A stretch of 64,000 bases of DNA, taken from positions 1,116,001-1,180,000 of the forward strand of contig NZ_CP047349.1 in assembly GCF_011045835.1 (NCBI RefSeq). Direction: 5' to 3'. Each line of letters starts with the position of its first letter. Position 1 is the first letter of the stretch. The notes under the pieces were generated by a model. It had not been told where the DNA came from and made no database searches. It was given only the letters and a program-made list of their open reading frames with translations. Of this stretch, positions 8,401 to 15,100 are shown piece after piece. The stretch comes from Proteus terrae subsp. cibarius (GTDB taxonomy: Bacteria > Pseudomonadota > Gammaproteobacteria > Enterobacterales > Enterobacteriaceae). Both the position numbers and the translations under genes were made by a program.

Positions 8401-10873
8401 TAATTTAACTCTATTATCTGAAGGCAGTATTTTATTTCAAGCATCAAAATTTACTGCCAATAAAGAGATAGATATTGCTGCTAAAGATGGATTTCTTTAC
8501 GCACAAGCGATGGAAGAATCGAGTTATTACGAAGAAGAGAAGAAAAAATGTAATCGATGGACTTTATGTACTACCAAAAAGAAATATACGAAAAAACGTC
8601 ATAATACAAATAATAAAGTTACCGAGTTTATCGCTAATGGCGATATTAATTTATTTGCTAAAGATGATATTACCTTAGAAGCGAGCAAACTAGAAACAGC
8701 GAAGAATGCAAAATTAACCAGTAAAATAGGAAAAGTTAATTTTAAAGCAGTTAAAAATACAGCATTTAAGCAAGTTATTACTAATTCAAAAGATATTTAT
8801 ATTACTCAGCGCAATCAGGGATATATCAAAGAGAGTTGGGCATTACCGACACTTTATATTGGTGGAAAACTGACTATTGATGCGCCTAAAGGTATATCTG
8901 CTGATATTAAAGCTCAAAAAGGACAATCACTAGAACAAGCATTAACAGTTTTAAGTAACACTCCAGAATATGCATGGCTTAAAGAGCTTCAACATCATCA
9001 AAACGTTAATTGGAATTTAGTTAAAGATACCTATTCTGATTGGGATGATAAAACAAAACAATTAAATCCTGTTGTTGGTGCGGTTATCGCTATTGCAGTG
9101 GGAGTTGCCACTTACGGTACAGCAACCGCGGCAACTATTGGTGGAATGGCAAGTAAAGCAACCATTGCGGCGGGTGCTTCAGCAAGCGTGGCTTCAACGG
9201 CATCGGTTGCAGCACAAGCAGGTTTTGCCTCTTTAGTTTCGCAAGCGACGGTCTCTTTAGCTGAAAACCAAGGCAACATCTCTAAAACACTTGAATCACT
9301 GGGGCGTAGCGACACGGTCAAGTCTGTGGTGACGAGTATGGTGGTTGCGGGAGCACTTCAGGGTCTTGACCAATTTATGGGTTGGGATCAGGCAATCCAA
9401 GGTGGAACATTACCTTCAACAGGCAAGTTACTTGCGACCGATAGCGCAACATGGAATCAAGTTGCACAACGCGTAGCCTCTCATTCAGTCGTCAGTTCAA
9501 CATTGGGCACTGCCATTCAAGGTGGCAGTTTTATTGATAATTTTAAAACCGCGCTATTAAGCAATATCGGTAGTCAACTCCATGCCGAAGGTGCCAACCT
9601 AATTGGTGATAACGGTGCTGTATTAGGACATGCGGGAAAGGTGTTAAGTCATTCCATCGTGGCAGGTATTAGTGCAGAAATTGCAGGAGATAGTGTTACA
9701 GGAGCTGTCGCGGGTGCCTTAGCGGCAGAAATAGCGGCGATATCACTACAAAGTAAATTATTTGAGCCTAGTTATTTAAATGAAACTGACAGACAAGTTG
9801 CATTAATTCAAGAGGCACTACAGGGCAATGAAGGAAAAACACAGCTCACTAAATTAATTGGTGCACTGACAGGCGCTATTGTGACTCGTAAGCCTGAGGG
9901 CGTATTTTCTGCGGCTAATTCTGCTGAGTTGGTTTATCGGCATAATTACAGTGAGCATATGTTTTCTAATTTAGCCTTAGAAAATAATAAAGATATGATC
10001 GCAGCTTCGAAGGGAGATGTTGCAGCGGCAGAAAGAGTTGTAAATCGACAAAATGCAGGAATGGTTGCAATCGCTTTTGGCTTAGGAGGAAGTGCAAGTT
10101 TTATTGCTGGTCATACTGTCATTGCAGCAACACCTGAACTTATCACTATTGCTCAAGTTGCATTTAATACCTGTAAAGCTAACTGGGTTTATTGTACTAA
10201 TCAGCTAGGTATTAATATTGCAGGGATATCGGCTCCAGAAGCAGCAATAGCAGGCGTCACTTTTGGCAGTGGTTATAAGGTGTTAGCAAGTTCAGAAGAA
10301 AGTGCTAAAGCTTTTTCGAGCATGTTAGCTAATAGCTCAAAGTCTTTAATAACGTCAGGCAAATTAAATATTACTGCTATAAAACCGATAGTAGAACAAG
10401 AAAAATTATTAATAGCAGCAAATAAAAAAGTTATTGAAATAATCAACAACGGGGAACTTATAACATATTCAGGAGTAACTACGAATGGATATAAAGTATC
10501 TAATGGAGCCAAAACAGTAGTTTCTAAAAATGAATTAGAATATCCTATTGTTCAATCTAGGATTAATATTGATAATGGTAACTTAAAGCGTGGTTGGGTA
10601 CATGTGATTCATCGGCATTTTTCAGATAAAAATGCTAGCCAATTCACTATAAGTCAAGTAGATTTAAAGCTAATACTTCAAAGTAATGATATTTCAAAAA
10701 TAAAAATTAGTAGAATCATCAATAGTAAAGATGAAAAATTGTATGAAAGAGTTATTATATTAGATAAATATATTGGTATTGATAAATTTACTAAAAACTC
10801 AACGAATATCATAACAATTTTAACGGATAATTTAGGTAATTTAGTAACGGTAACGCCAGGAAGACTAAAATGA
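5489..10873 (+). CDS. cdiA: CdiA-like two-partner secretion exoprotein with C-terminal toxin
   Basis: A large filamentous exoprotein of 1,794 residues. The start at 5489 is preferred over the ATG 15 bases upstream because TTAGGAG lies five bases before it. Domains in order: an extended signal peptide (about 1-35); the TPS secretion domain with NPNGI at 137-141 and CDGC at 143-146; a long FHA-type repeat region; a Cys-pair segment near residue 1020; and a DUF637-like hemagglutinin region (about 1190-1330) rich in Ala and Gly. A LENN motif at 1497-1500 stands where VENN usually marks the toxin boundary. The 294-residue C-terminal part has an entry-domain-like Cys pair (C1562, C1569) and a terminal region with H1705, H1708, H1710 and a closing TVTPG. 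The toxin activity is not known; RNase of the BECR class is a guess from the His and TxTPG pattern. Confidence 0.88.
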   Translation: MCEKDISWKQRLISYIIAYVIAIYPLHPAWSLAITPSDKTIKVNQQNTVPIINISTPNNLGISHNKFHSFNVSKQGVVLNNATTSVNTQLAKQVNANTHLKGSAAHLIINEVVGNGRSQLQGKLEVAGEQAKVVIANPNGITCDGCSFINTPAITLTTGKPLFNPQGAYSAIEVKKGGVVIGTQGIDLQTQDYADIISRSIELNGKINAKTLSLMQGNNRIDFDKGTVNSINGEGVKPTLSIDTKMLGGMYANQIRLVSTEKGVGVNLSNIQTNQNSVNLTVDGKITFNGNIQSDQDINVSSKELQINSNTKLKAKRDITLATNTLINHSEVITEKDMRLFADKLTNKNEKALIQAKDNLWIQRNAQGDPNTLIENQSATIKTEKGDLIIRTKKLVNESITPLFKEIKQEPDSKLSINIGNHLLLPSRSPTDDFLLVIAFPELKNFSYKKWFDILDLKNNGGVNVERSYFEKSNKYVPSIISSGNNLYIQSNDFINNQSRIIADNNLIATGSSARLYYYRSAYLNKWEHYSNDNAHLYYRDDIIKYKLDEAKFNKVSHFVPFVKTGSHYEFSVNDVSDYIIKAGNNLVLDFKNSIDLDRKLPFTEKEIKKFRGLSDFENTILAKNILLNANNVNISLNLTANDSLSIIADKSININNSKLLADENISLTAIDTIKFENIDVTAKYFSAITKKGNISHLFNPTTFYTLKGIKSPYVDIPEKIYFNSGKNIDISNVIINKSNELNLSALEDIKINRDESFLFNLVPFIRDSGYIPAFLINMGVLESNNITFTSGKDIISQGIKYHSDKEITFNAGQDIFLASKSIKEADPFFSDIYYLQLQSKLFSDDNLILNAARDVDLSSTVLNSKDKVIVLAGRNIKLGANAYSAIKDPHEDAQDIQYSTAAIIGNKGISIASSGALITEGSSFKSDGDITISCGGNIQLGSVKTHFRKESGSKLEEIHKQVSTEINSGNNLTLLSEGSILFQASKFTANKEIDIAAKDGFLYAQAMEESSYYEEEKKKCNRWTLCTTKKKYTKKRHNTNNKVTEFIANGDINLFAKDDITLEASKLETAKNAKLTSKIGKVNFKAVKNTAFKQVITNSKDIYITQRNQGYIKESWALPTLYIGGKLTIDAPKGISADIKAQKGQSLEQALTVLSNTPEYAWLKELQHHQNVNWNLVKDTYSDWDDKTKQLNPVVGAVIAIAVGVATYGTATAATIGGMASKATIAAGASASVASTASVAAQAGFASLVSQATVSLAENQGNISKTLESLGRSDTVKSVVTSMVVAGALQGLDQFMGWDQAIQGGTLPSTGKLLATDSATWNQVAQRVASHSVVSSTLGTAIQGGSFIDNFKTALLSNIGSQLHAEGANLIGDNGAVLGHAGKVLSHSIVAGISAEIAGDSVTGAVAGALAAEIAAISLQSKLFEPSYLNETDRQVALIQEALQGNEGKTQLTKLIGALTGAIVTRKPEGVFSAANSAELVYRHNYSEHMFSNLALENNKDMIAASKGDVAAAERVVNRQNAGMVAIAFGLGGSASFIAGHTVIAATPELITIAQVAFNTCKANWVYCTNQLGINIAGISAPEAAIAGVTFGSGYKVLASSEESAKAFSSMLANSSKSLITSGKLNITAIKPIVEQEKLLIAANKKVIEIINNGELITYSGVTTNGYKVSNGAKTVVSKNELEYPIVQSRINIDNGNLKRGWVHVIHRHFSDKNASQFTISQVDLKLILQSNDISKIKISRIINSKDEKLYERVIILDKYIGIDKFTKNSTNIITILTDNLGNLVTVTPGRLK

Positions 10874-11202
10874 AATTAATTGGTTCTAGAAAAGAAATGA
10901 TTATTAAGGATAGGTTAATTAAAAATGAAGGTTCTATTCTAAAAAATGAAAAAATTAATTGTCTTTTAAAAAATAGGTTCTCTAATATAATAAGTGTATA
11001 TTGTTTGGAGCATGTTTTAGAAGAAGATTATGATCTGTATACATTATTAGTTAATAAAGATTCTATTGTTGAGTTTGAATTATCTAGATTTAATGGTGAA
11101 TTTAAAGATATCAATATATCATCATTAGATTTATATTCAAAAAAAATAAAGGATAAAAAATTAAGGTTAAAACTACTTGTTGCGGTAAATTTACCAAAAT
11201 AG
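10870..11202 (+). CDS. Candidate CdiI immunity protein for the adjacent CdiA toxin
   Basis: A 110-residue, lysine- and leucine-rich soluble protein with no signal peptide or membrane segment. Its ATG overlaps the cdiA stop as ATGA, the tight arrangement typical of toxin/immunity pairs. I do not recognise its family. Position, size and translational coupling support an immunity role. The last few codons overlap, out of frame, the start of a fragment that recurs at 12.6 kb, which suggests a recombination junction exactly at the end of this gene. Confidence 0.7.
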   Translation: MKLIGSRKEMIIKDRLIKNEGSILKNEKINCLLKNRFSNIISVYCLEHVLEEDYDLYTLLVNKDSIVEFELSRFNGEFKDINISSLDLYSKKIKDKKLRLKLLVAVNLPK

Positions 11203-11370
11203 GTAACTGTTTTCGTTTTATTGTTCCAACTATTTATGCAACGATAGAAGATATTCCTGAAGAGTTAAGAAAATATATTGTAGTCTCTGATAGTATTGAT
11301 TTTACCAAAGATAGATTGCTCGATAACAATAAAATTAGTGATTATTTTACTCGCATGTATTCAAAATAAA
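11196..11370 (+). pseudogene. Fragment 1 of a displaced cassette protein (C-terminal about 58 residues)
   Basis: An open stretch without a start encodes KIGNCFRFIVPTIYAT, then IEDIPEELRKY and a tail ending YFTRMYSK before TAA. A near-identical copy is at 12606-12826. It runs in a different frame from the immunity gene it abuts. I do not recognise the family; it could be the 3' end of a toxin or of an immunity gene from a lost CDI cassette. Confidence 0.7.
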
Positions 11371-11408
11371 TAAATTAGATAATAATCTTTAATAGAAATA
11401 TTAATCAA

Positions 11409-11466
11409 TCCAAAACCATTACTTAATATTATTTTAAAAATAATAATTAGGTGGTGGTTTTTATTT
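11409..11466. repeat. Hairpin terminator copy 1 of three in the CDI cassette region
   Basis: AAAACCATTACTTAATATT pairs imperfectly with AATTAGGTGGTGGTTTTT, followed by an AT-rich run. The same hairpin recurs near 12862 and 13638, each time after a cassette fragment or immunity gene. Confidence 0.75.
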
Positions 11467-11478
11467 AAAAATACTTAA

Positions 11479-11664
11479 ATTGATAAATATTCTGGAGAAA
11501 GAAAGGAAAGTGCTGAGATTTTACCAAGTTATGTTAAATCAAAAACTCTATAACTAGGTGTTCCTGCAAGAACAACCAAAGAACAATGGGATGCAATAAA
11601 TAATTCTATCAAAAATGCATCTTCAAAAAATATTAAGATTAATATTACAATAGTTGAGGAGTAA
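11479..11664 (+). pseudogene. Remnant of a CDI toxin 3' end, interrupted by an in-frame stop
   Basis: The frame encodes SAEILPSYVKSKTL, a TAA at 11551, then LGVPARTTKEQWDAIN and a tail ending ITIVEE before TAA. The segment from VPARTTKEQW onward resembles the extreme C-terminus of nuclease-type CdiA toxins (a VPxxTTKxQWxxIN pattern), from family knowledge. There is no start codon, and most of the toxin is missing. It ends four bases before a truncated immunity gene, preserving the toxin-immunity order. Confidence 0.75.
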
Positions 11665-11667
11665 ATA

Positions 11668-11826
11668 GTGTCTATATCAAAAAAAAATAATTCAAGAGCA
11701 AATGTCTATTTTAACAATGATTATTATATTATAATAACCCTTTCAAAAAGTGGTATTTATTTGATGGATTTTAAAAAAGGTTATAAGGTTTTATCCAAAG
11801 ATCCACTTGATGCTGATTTGGGTTAA
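11668..11826 (+). pseudogene. Truncated immunity gene (52 codons), paralogue of the gene at 13069
   Basis: It starts GTG just after the toxin remnant. The encoded YFNNDYYIIITLSKSGIYLM and DFKKGYKVLSK parallel YFNYDYYIIVTISGCYIHFM and DLKNGYNVLSK in the intact gene at 13069. Homology stops at the Leu-Gly where TAA follows, and the next toxin remnant begins there. It is therefore a fusion junction between two cassettes. It lacks the C-terminal two thirds and is probably non-functional. Confidence 0.8.
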
Positions 11827-11971
11827 TTTACATTCAGAAATGATAGCAAAACGAGAAATTTGGCTTGCTGTACCACAATCGACAACAAAGGCCCAATGGA
11901 TTGAAATTAATCGTGCAGTAGCTTATGGAGAAAGTATGAATATTGAAGTAAAAATAACGCAGGTAAAATGA
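11825..11971 (+). pseudogene. Second CDI toxin 3' remnant, coupled to an intact immunity gene
   Basis: The frame encodes LHSEMIAKREIWLAVPQSTT, then KAQWIEINRAVAYG and a tail ending VKITQVK before TGA. It is homologous to the remnant at 11479 from the VP motif onward. Its stop overlaps the ATG of the downstream immunity gene, so native toxin-immunity coupling is preserved although the toxin body is gone. Confidence 0.75.
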
Positions 11972-12477
11972 TGACGTTTATTAACGATAATGAGTATTGT
12001 GCTTTGATAGTAATGACAGATAAATTTTTTTGCTTAAATACGGAATCTGGCTATGGGCTAATGACACTCGATCCTAAATTTTCATCAATTATACTTTCTT
12101 TAACATGTTCAAATAAGGAGCTTGGCGAAAGTTTAATTAAAGTTTTAGAGAATAGTCGAACTCAGCTCAAAGATGAGGAATATGACAAACTCTTTAAAAA
12201 GGAAAATATAAAAAAAAACTGGGATTCATGGCTAGAATTATTACAGTATAAATATAACTATCGCTCAAAACGTCAACTTTTAGCTAATATGCTAAATTGT
12301 TCTGTTTATCTTTCTAATAACAAAATATTAATTTCACCTTCTCACCATTCAAGTCTTGAAGGATGGGAAGGAATAGGGGCATCCCATAAGGTTATTTTAT
12401 CGCTAGATAGCTCATCTGATGAGATAGGTTTGGGTATTCGGCTTGCATTTAGTCGGTGTACTACGAAGAGATTTTAA
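11968..12477 (+). CDS. Orphan CDI-type immunity protein
   Basis: A complete 169-residue soluble protein with no signal peptide. Features shared with the gene at 13069 are a central YKYNYRSKRQLLANMLNC segment, a LISPSHHSSLEGWEGIG segment and a C-terminal AFSRCT. This pattern fits the CdiI family that neutralises nuclease-type CdiA toxins (I believe PF07262/DUF1436; from memory). It is translationally coupled to a toxin remnant only, so it is an orphan immunity gene that could protect against sibling strains carrying the full toxin. Confidence 0.75.
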   Translation: MMTFINDNEYCALIVMTDKFFCLNTESGYGLMTLDPKFSSIILSLTCSNKELGESLIKVLENSRTQLKDEEYDKLFKKENIKKNWDSWLELLQYKYNYRSKRQLLANMLNCSVYLSNNKILISPSHHSSLEGWEGIGASHKVILSLDSSSDEIGLGIRLAFSRCTTKRF

Positions 12478-12605
12478 CTTAATGAAAGTGAGTATTTTTG
12501 TATAATTGAAATATAATATATATGTGAATTATTAGGCAATAAATAATTAAATGTTTTTAATTTGATTTTTAATTGAATTGATAGGGATTTTTCTTTTTTG
12601 AGTTT

Positions 12606-12826
12606 TTAATGAATTATATGAGTACCGCCCAGTAGGGTATGAAGGAGAAAATAAAATTGGTGATTATTTTCGTTTTATTGTCCCTAGTATTTATGCTTCG
12701 ATTGAAGATATTCCTGAAGATTTAAGAAAATATGTTGTAGTCTCTGATAATATTGATTTTACTAAAGATAGATTACTCGATAATAATAAGATTAATGATT
12801 ATTTTACTCGTATGTACTCAAAATAA
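12606..12826 (+). pseudogene. Fragment 2 of the displaced cassette protein, longer copy
   Basis: An open stretch without a credible start encodes ELYEYRPVGYEGENKIGDYF, then RFIVPSIYASIEDIPEDL and the same YFTRMYSK ending as the copy at 11196-11370. About 170 bases are closely similar between the copies, and similarity continues through the following hairpin, so these are direct repeats of a cassette end. The family is not recognised. Confidence 0.7.
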
Positions 12827-12861
12827 TTTTAGTTACTAAATTTTAATTAGAAAATTATTTA

Positions 12862-12912
12862 ATCCAAAAACTATTGCTTAATATGACAATTAGGTGATGG
12901 TTTTTTATTTAA
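12862..12912. repeat. Hairpin terminator copy 2 in the CDI cassette region
   Basis: AAAAACTATTGCTTAATAT pairs with AATTAGGTGATGGTTTTT, followed by a T-rich run. It is shorter than the other two copies because the inner stem is lost. Confidence 0.7.
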
Positions 12913-12969
12913 CGATAATTATCTAAGTTGTTTATAAAAAGGGAAGTAAAGATGATTATAAACTACTGA

Positions 12970-13065
12970 ATGACAGGAATTAATCAATGGAAAATAATTA
13001 GCTATTCAATTAAAAATGCATCTTCAAAGAATATTAGGTTTAATATTACTGTAATTGAGGAGTAG
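12970..13065 (+). pseudogene. Third, most degraded CDI toxin 3' remnant
   Basis: The frame reads MTGINQWKIISYSIKNASSK, then NIRFNITVIEE and TAG. It matches the end of the remnant at 11479 (SIKNASSKNIKINITIVEE). Upstream stops and loss of the VPxxTTK segment show decay. The stop is three bases from the next immunity gene start. Confidence 0.7.
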
Positions 13066-13068
13066 TTA

Positions 13069-13575
13069 ATGATTATATCGAAGGGCTATAATTTATATAC
13101 AGATATTTACTTTAATTATGATTACTATATTATAGTAACTATCTCGGGATGCTATATCCATTTTATGGATTTAAAAAATGGATATAACGTTTTATCTAAG
13201 AATATCACTGATGATAAGTTAGGTCATTATTCAAAAATTTCTTTAAGTAATAGTAGAAAAATAGAAAGTAACTCACAAGAATTTAATGAGATGTATAATG
13301 ATAAAAAACCTTATCAAGACTGGATAAAAAAAATAATTAAAGAGTATGATTATAAAAATAAAACAGCACTTTTTAATAATATGAATCGATGTAGCTTAGA
13401 GCTTACAGATGATGAAATTACTATTAGTCCTCAAAACCATTTACGTATGGATCATTGGGTCGGCGAGGGAATACCTGATAGTGCAATTATTACGTTAAAA
13501 AGCAATTGTAGTGATGAGGTTTTAGGTGCCTCAATAAAAGAGGCGTTTACGCGTTGTATTAGTCGGAAAGTTTAA
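13069..13575 (+). CDS. Second orphan CDI-type immunity protein
   Basis: A complete 168-residue protein, paralogous to the immunity gene at 11968 and full-length relative of the truncated one at 11668. Shared elements are an N-terminal YYIIVTISGCYIHFMDLKNG strand region, YDYKNKTALFNNMNRC, the SPQNHLRMDHWVGEGIP segment and a closing AFTRCISRKV. It follows a decayed toxin remnant and is followed by the third hairpin. A protective role against a foreign CdiA is inferred. Start context is AATTGAGGAGTAGTTAATG. Confidence 0.75.
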   Translation: MIISKGYNLYTDIYFNYDYYIIVTISGCYIHFMDLKNGYNVLSKNITDDKLGHYSKISLSNSRKIESNSQEFNEMYNDKKPYQDWIKKIIKEYDYKNKTALFNNMNRCSLELTDDEITISPQNHLRMDHWVGEGIPDSAIITLKSNCSDEVLGASIKEAFTRCISRKV

Positions 13576-13637
13576 ATGGATATTAAAATCATCTTATATC
13601 AACCAAGTGTAAGGTAACTTTTTATAATTTTATCAAT

Positions 13638-13696
13638 TAAAAACCATCACTTAATATTATTGTTAAAATAATAACTAAGTGATGGTTTTATCTTTT
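13638..13696. terminator. Hairpin terminator copy 3, between the last immunity gene and modE
   Basis: The longest copy: AAAACCATCACTTAATATTA pairs almost perfectly with TAATAACTAAGTGATGGTTT, flanked by A and T runs. It lies between convergent genes and can end both the CDI region and modE transcripts. Confidence 0.85.
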
Positions 13697-13720
13697 ATTT
13701 AAAAGTAATCATATTAATGA

Positions 13721-14512
13721 TTAACACAGTGTTGCGACAATCACCTGATCAGCATTAAATAAAGCGGTTACGCTATCATTAATATGCAGTTTTTGCTCTT
13801 TAACGTGCTGATTAGAACATGTGGCACAAACTTCTTGTCCACCTTCTAATGTCACCACTAATTCGCTGTTTTCACTTCCGGTCTCAATTTGAGTGAGTGT
13901 GCCTGAAAGCGCATTATCATATTGCTGTGTTAAAGAAGTTCCTTTTTCAATATTGACCCAAGGTGCCTTAATTAAAATCAGTACTTCTTTACCTTTTTTA
14001 AGCCCTAGGCGATCAGCGCTTTTCTCTGTCAAAGCAGCACGAATAGTTGTTTTTCTATCTGCAAGTTGCACATTAACATGTTGTTGAACTTGTAGGTTAT
14101 CACGCTCAATAATCGTACCAAAAAATTGGTTTCTAGCGCTGGTTTGTAGTGAAAAACGAGAAATAGCCGCTAAAAGACTATCCAGAGGGAGTGAATCATC
14201 TTTCAATACATCAAAGGCTTTTTGCTGAATTTGACCGAGCAGATCGTAAAGTTGAAGTAAGCGCTCACAATAATGTGTGAGAGTTGCACCACCGCCACCT
14301 TTACCGCCTGTTGCTCTATCAACAAGAAGTTCGTCTGCGAGTTGATTCATTTCATTAATGGCATCCCAAGCACTTTTATAACTAATGCCCGCCATTTTTG
14401 CCCCTTGGCTAATTGAACCCGTCGCCTTGATCTGTTTTAACAATGCAACGCGACGAGGATCGGCAAAGAGCTTATCTTGAAGTTTAAGAGTTAATAATAT
14501 TTCTGCTTGCAT
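13721..14512 (-). CDS. modE: Molybdate-responsive transcriptional regulator ModE
   Basis: A dimeric regulator that binds molybdate, represses modABC and activates molybdoenzyme genes in E. coli. The 263-residue protein has the expected plan. A winged helix (residues 1-110) includes RVALLKQIKATGSISQGAKM and GISYKSAWDAINEMNQLA. Two molbindin repeats start at SARNQFFGTI and at KTTIRAALTEKSADRLGLKK. In E. coli modF follows modE in one operon; here the CDI locus begins directly downstream of modE. A matching operator is present before modA and another before moaA in this window. Confidence 0.96.
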   Translation of the reverse strand: MQAEILLTLKLQDKLFADPRRVALLKQIKATGSISQGAKMAGISYKSAWDAINEMNQLADELLVDRATGGKGGGGATLTHYCERLLQLYDLLGQIQQKAFDVLKDDSLPLDSLLAAISRFSLQTSARNQFFGTIIERDNLQVQQHVNVQLADRKTTIRAALTEKSADRLGLKKGKEVLILIKAPWVNIEKGTSLTQQYDNALSGTLTQIETGSENSELVVTLEGGQEVCATCSNQHVKEQKLHINDSVTALFNADQVIVATLC

Positions 14513-14671
14513 AATGATAGGCTTCTTCTTTTTTTGTGTGTTTATCGCATTTTTTGTGCCGACACAAAGCGATAATTCTCTAGAATATATACATCTATAG
14601 CGTTATTATTCGTCATTCGTGAAGAAATGCCAACTCTGGCTTTCCGAATATACCATGATAAAGAGGTTATC
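14513..14671. promoter_or_regulatory. Divergent modE / acrZ promoter region
   Basis: 159 bases between divergent starts. A small inverted repeat TTGTG-CCGA-CACAA lies about 40 bases before modE and could be a regulator site. I see no CG-bounded 24-base ModE operator here, unlike at modA and moaA. Confidence 0.4.
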
Positions 14672-14815
14672 ATGCTTGAATTGTTGAAAAGTTTAGGGTT
14701 TGCTCTCTTGATGGTACCTGTTGTAATGGTACTGATTATGGGCATCATTTATGGTTTAGGTGAAGTGTTTAACTTGATTTCACCAAGTCAGCCAAAAGCA
14801 GACAAAAAATCATAA
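14672..14815 (+). CDS. acrZ: AcrZ, small membrane subunit of the AcrAB-TolC multidrug pump
   Basis: A 47-residue single-span inner-membrane protein that in E. coli binds AcrB and alters efflux of some drugs. The start at 14672 ([20 protein letters not shown]) is chosen over an in-frame start 45 bases upstream because it matches AcrZ exactly and AGAGG precedes it. The hydrophobic helix runs from residue 5 to 30 and ends in [11 protein letters not shown]; the tail is polar. Its place between modE and modA is the same as in E. coli. Confidence 0.93.
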   Translation: MLELLKSLGFALLMVPVVMVLIMGIIYGLGEVFNLISPSQPKADKKS

Positions 14816-14835
14816 TTTCTCCCTCCCTGATTTAG

Positions 14836-14870
14836 AACAGCCCTTTATTTTGTAAAGGGCTGTTTTTTTA
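14836..14870 (+). terminator. Intrinsic terminator of acrZ
   Basis: AACAGCCCTTT pairs with AAAGGGCTGTT, and seven T follow. It is placed 20 bases after the acrZ stop. Confidence 0.9.
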
Positions 14871-15004
14871 TACTCATGATACTCGTCATACTTCAAGCCA
14901 CAGCGTTGTTGACTGTGTTCATTCGCACTAGTCACATACTTGTGTATGCTCCTAGCGACTCATTCACTTGTCGCCTAGCTGTGACTTGAATTATTTAGAG
15001 TATA
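14871..15004. repeat. Interspersed palindromic repeat of about 134 bases (ERIC-like size class)
   Basis: A long imperfect palindrome centred on CATACTTGTGTATG near 14940. Its outer arms include CTTCAAGCCACAGC on the left and GCTGTGACTTGAA on the right, and the ends read TACTC and GAGTA. It carries no gene. From memory, similar non-autonomous repeats occur between genes in Yersinia, Serratia, Photorhabdus and relatives. It lies between the acrZ terminator and the modA promoter. Confidence 0.75.
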
Positions 15005-15100
15005 TAAGTTTATCTATCTTCATCTTCATTTTCTGTTTCTTTTTAATGGCTATATTTATTGATATATAACCAGTTTCTAACATCTAATTCTTTCATTTTA

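Noticed and set aside
5489..10873. Hemolysin (ShlA/HpmA type) identity for the exoprotein
   Set aside because: The TPS domain is shared, but the DUF637-like region, LENN boundary, entry-domain Cys pair and coupled small downstream gene with cassette remnants fit CDI better.
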